Shown here: piece after piece, positions 6,210 to 7,485 of the stretch
How positions within the stretch are numbered: position 1 is the first letter of the stretch
Layout: every line of letters starts with the position of its first letter
Source: Candidatus Omnitrophota bacterium
Lineage (GTDB): Bacteria; Hinthialibacterota; Hinthialibacteria; Hinthialibacterales; JAKPRU01
NCBI GenBank assembly: GCA_029557025.1
Contig: JAKPRU010000113.1
Location: 1-7,485, forward strand
Reading direction: 5' to 3'
DNA: 7,485 nucleotides
The notes under the pieces: model-generated
Databases searched by the model: none
What the model saw: the letters and a program-made list of their open reading frames with translations, nothing else
Told to the model about the DNA's origin: nothing
Made by a program: the position numbers and the translations under genes

Positions 6210-7485
6210 TCAGTAATCCGCCGTTTCCATTCGGGTGAGCAGTTCGTTCAGCTCTCCCATGATCTCGCCCATGCGGTCATGATCCTTGGACTCTTTGGCC
6301 GTTTTCAGTTCATCCACCACGCGTCGCGCGCTTTCCGATAGAGCATCATCGTACTCACCGAACATTCGCTCGGCGCGGTAGATCAGGCTTTCGGCTTCAT
6401 TCACCAGGTTGTCTCTCTGGCGCAGTTTCGTGATTTCCGCGACCCGCTTTCGGGCCTCGTCGGTCAACCGTTTCACCTCTTCCGGAGAAAGTCGGTTATC
6501 GGTGGAGAGAATGGTTACACTGACTTCCTTGTTGGTTGTTAGATCTTTAGCGGTCGCTTCAAGAATCCGATCCTGATTGAGTCGGAATGTCACCTCAATC
6601 CGGGGCACACCACGCGGAGCGGGCGGAATCCCATCAATGCGAAGCATATCCAGGAACGTGTTGGCCGAAGCGACCGGCTCTTCCCCTTCATAAACCGGGA
6701 ATGAAATGGCCGTCTGGAAATCGCGTGTCGTCGTGAAAAGATCACGAGCTTCGGTCGGATAAGTTGAGTTCCGTTCGATCAGAACGCCGTACCGGTCATC
6801 CGCCAATCCCACCCCTAATGAGAACGGGGTAAGGTGGACAATCACCGGCCCGTCCGTCTGCACGGCATCCGCCGCGGTCAATTCCAGTTCCTCGTCCAAC
6901 GGAGCGAGAATGGAGGCCTGGATAGCCGCCCCGAGGGCGACACATTCATCCGGGCTGACATCCTTGCGGGGTTCTTTATTGATGAGGGAACGAACCAGTT
7001 GCTGGACGTAAGGAATTCGAGTGGTTCCGCCGACAAGCAACACGTTGCTGATATCTTCCGGCTGCAACCCCGCATCGGTAATCGCGTCTCGTGAGGGACC
7101 AATGGTACTTTCCAACAAATCTCTTGTCAGAGCTTCGAACTTGGCCCGCGTGAGTTCAGTGTCCACCGTGATCGGCCCTTTGGGCGTCATGGCAACGGCC
7201 TCGACAAGAATGTGGGTCTTCGTAATACTGGACAGTTCAATCTTCGCTTCCTGAGCGGCATCCCGAAGACGGAACATCGCTTTGGCGTCTTTGGAAAGAT
7301 CGACTCCATATTGGCGTTTGATCTCGCCGAGGAGAAACTCCACAATTCGTTCGTCCAGATCGTCGCCACCCAGCTTGTTGTTGCCTTTAATGGACAAAAC
7401 CTGAAAAACTCCGCCGACCATCTCGATGATGGACACGTCGAACGTGCCACCGCCGAAATCGTACACCATCAGGATTTGGTCATTT
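6210..7485 (-). CDS. dnaK: Hsp70/DnaK-type chaperone (5'-truncated), divergent linker
   Basis: This is an ATP-driven protein-folding chaperone of the Hsp70 family. The frame is open through the window edge, so roughly the first 190 residues of the ATPase domain are missing; about 425 are visible. Seen in order: the phosphate-2 motif YDFGGGTFDVS, then KLGGDDLDERI, EAKIELSS, the adenosine motif VLLVGGTTRIPYVQ, and PDECVALGAAIQASIL. After these come the linker, the beta substrate-binding domain (LIERNSTYPTEA, IDGIPPAPRGVPRIEVTF, ATAKDLTTNKE) and a helical lid ending LLTRMETADY. The linker reads PVIVHLTPFSLG where DnaK has VLLLDVTPLSLG, putting His at the allosterically important Asp. The acidic disordered tail ending in EEVKDKK-like residues is absent. 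It may therefore be a secondary Hsp70 paralogue rather than the housekeeping DnaK, and the symbol is tentative. No grpE or dnaJ is visible. The MT-A70 gene lies downstream on the same strand. Confidence 0.93.
   Translation of the reverse strand, partial: NDQILMVYDFGGGTFDVSIIEMVGGVFQVLSIKGNNKLGGDDLDERIVEFLLGEIKRQYGVDLSKDAKAMFRLRDAAQEAKIELSSITKTHILVEAVAMTPKGPITVDTELTRAKFEALTRDLLESTIGPSRDAITDAGLQPEDISNVLLVGGTTRIPYVQQLVRSLINKEPRKDVSPDECVALGAAIQASILAPLDEELELTAADAVQTDGPVIVHLTPFSLGVGLADDRYGVLIERNSTYPTEARDLFTTTRDFQTAISFPVYEGEEPVASANTFLDMLRIDGIPPAPRGVPRIEVTFRLNQDRILEATAKDLTTNKEVSVTILSTDNRLSPEEVKRLTDEARKRVAEITKLRQRDNLVNEAESLIYRAERMFGEYDDALSESARRVVDELKTAKESKDHDRMGEIMGELNELLTRMETADY

Noticed and set aside
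7021..7254. Small + strand open frames opposite the Hsp70 gene (also 6834-7094)
   Set aside because: Both lie opposite conserved Hsp70 motifs and have no own ribosome binding site or domain.

Overview
The window carries six protein-coding genes packed tightly on a moderately GC-rich bacterial contig (GC somewhat above half by eye). Two genes are cut by the window edges. I see no tRNA, rRNA, CRISPR array, insertion sequence or phage structural gene, and no gene-free stretch longer than about 110 bases. HslVU, DnaK and a [4Fe-4S] endonuclease III show it is a bacterium. The GH35 beta-galactosidase, the MT-A70 methyltransferase and the divergent Hsp70 would fit a polysaccharide-degrading lineage of the planctomycete/verrucomicrobia/lentisphaera kind or a related uncultured phylum. 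That placement is an inference from gene content only and is weak.

Left block, + strand (1-3374): the C-terminal ~80% of a GH35 beta-galactosidase, then a small secreted protein of unknown function (DUF3108-like by feel), then endonuclease III (nth). Each gene overlaps the next by a few bases (ATGTTGA at 1996-2002, ATGA at 2718-2721). The three are therefore almost certainly translated from one message, although a glycosidase and a DNA-repair enzyme share no obvious pathway.

Middle block, + strand (about 3396-5462): a plausible sigma70-type promoter precedes hslV and hslU, which are 7 bases apart. They encode the two halves of the ATP-dependent HslVU protease. All the catalytic and ATPase motifs I looked for are intact.

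Right block, - strand (7485-5574): the C-terminal two thirds of an Hsp70/DnaK-type chaperone is followed, in the same direction, by a small MT-A70 family N6-adenine methyltransferase. This pair converges on hslU across a 111-base gap that holds only an imperfect stem-loop. The chaperone is unusual: its interdomain linker departs from the canonical VLLLD-V-T-P pattern, with His where Asp is expected, and it lacks the acidic C-terminal tail.

I did not find a convincing new multi-gene system. The most interesting items are the divergent Hsp70 and the lone adenine methyltransferase encoded directly downstream of it.
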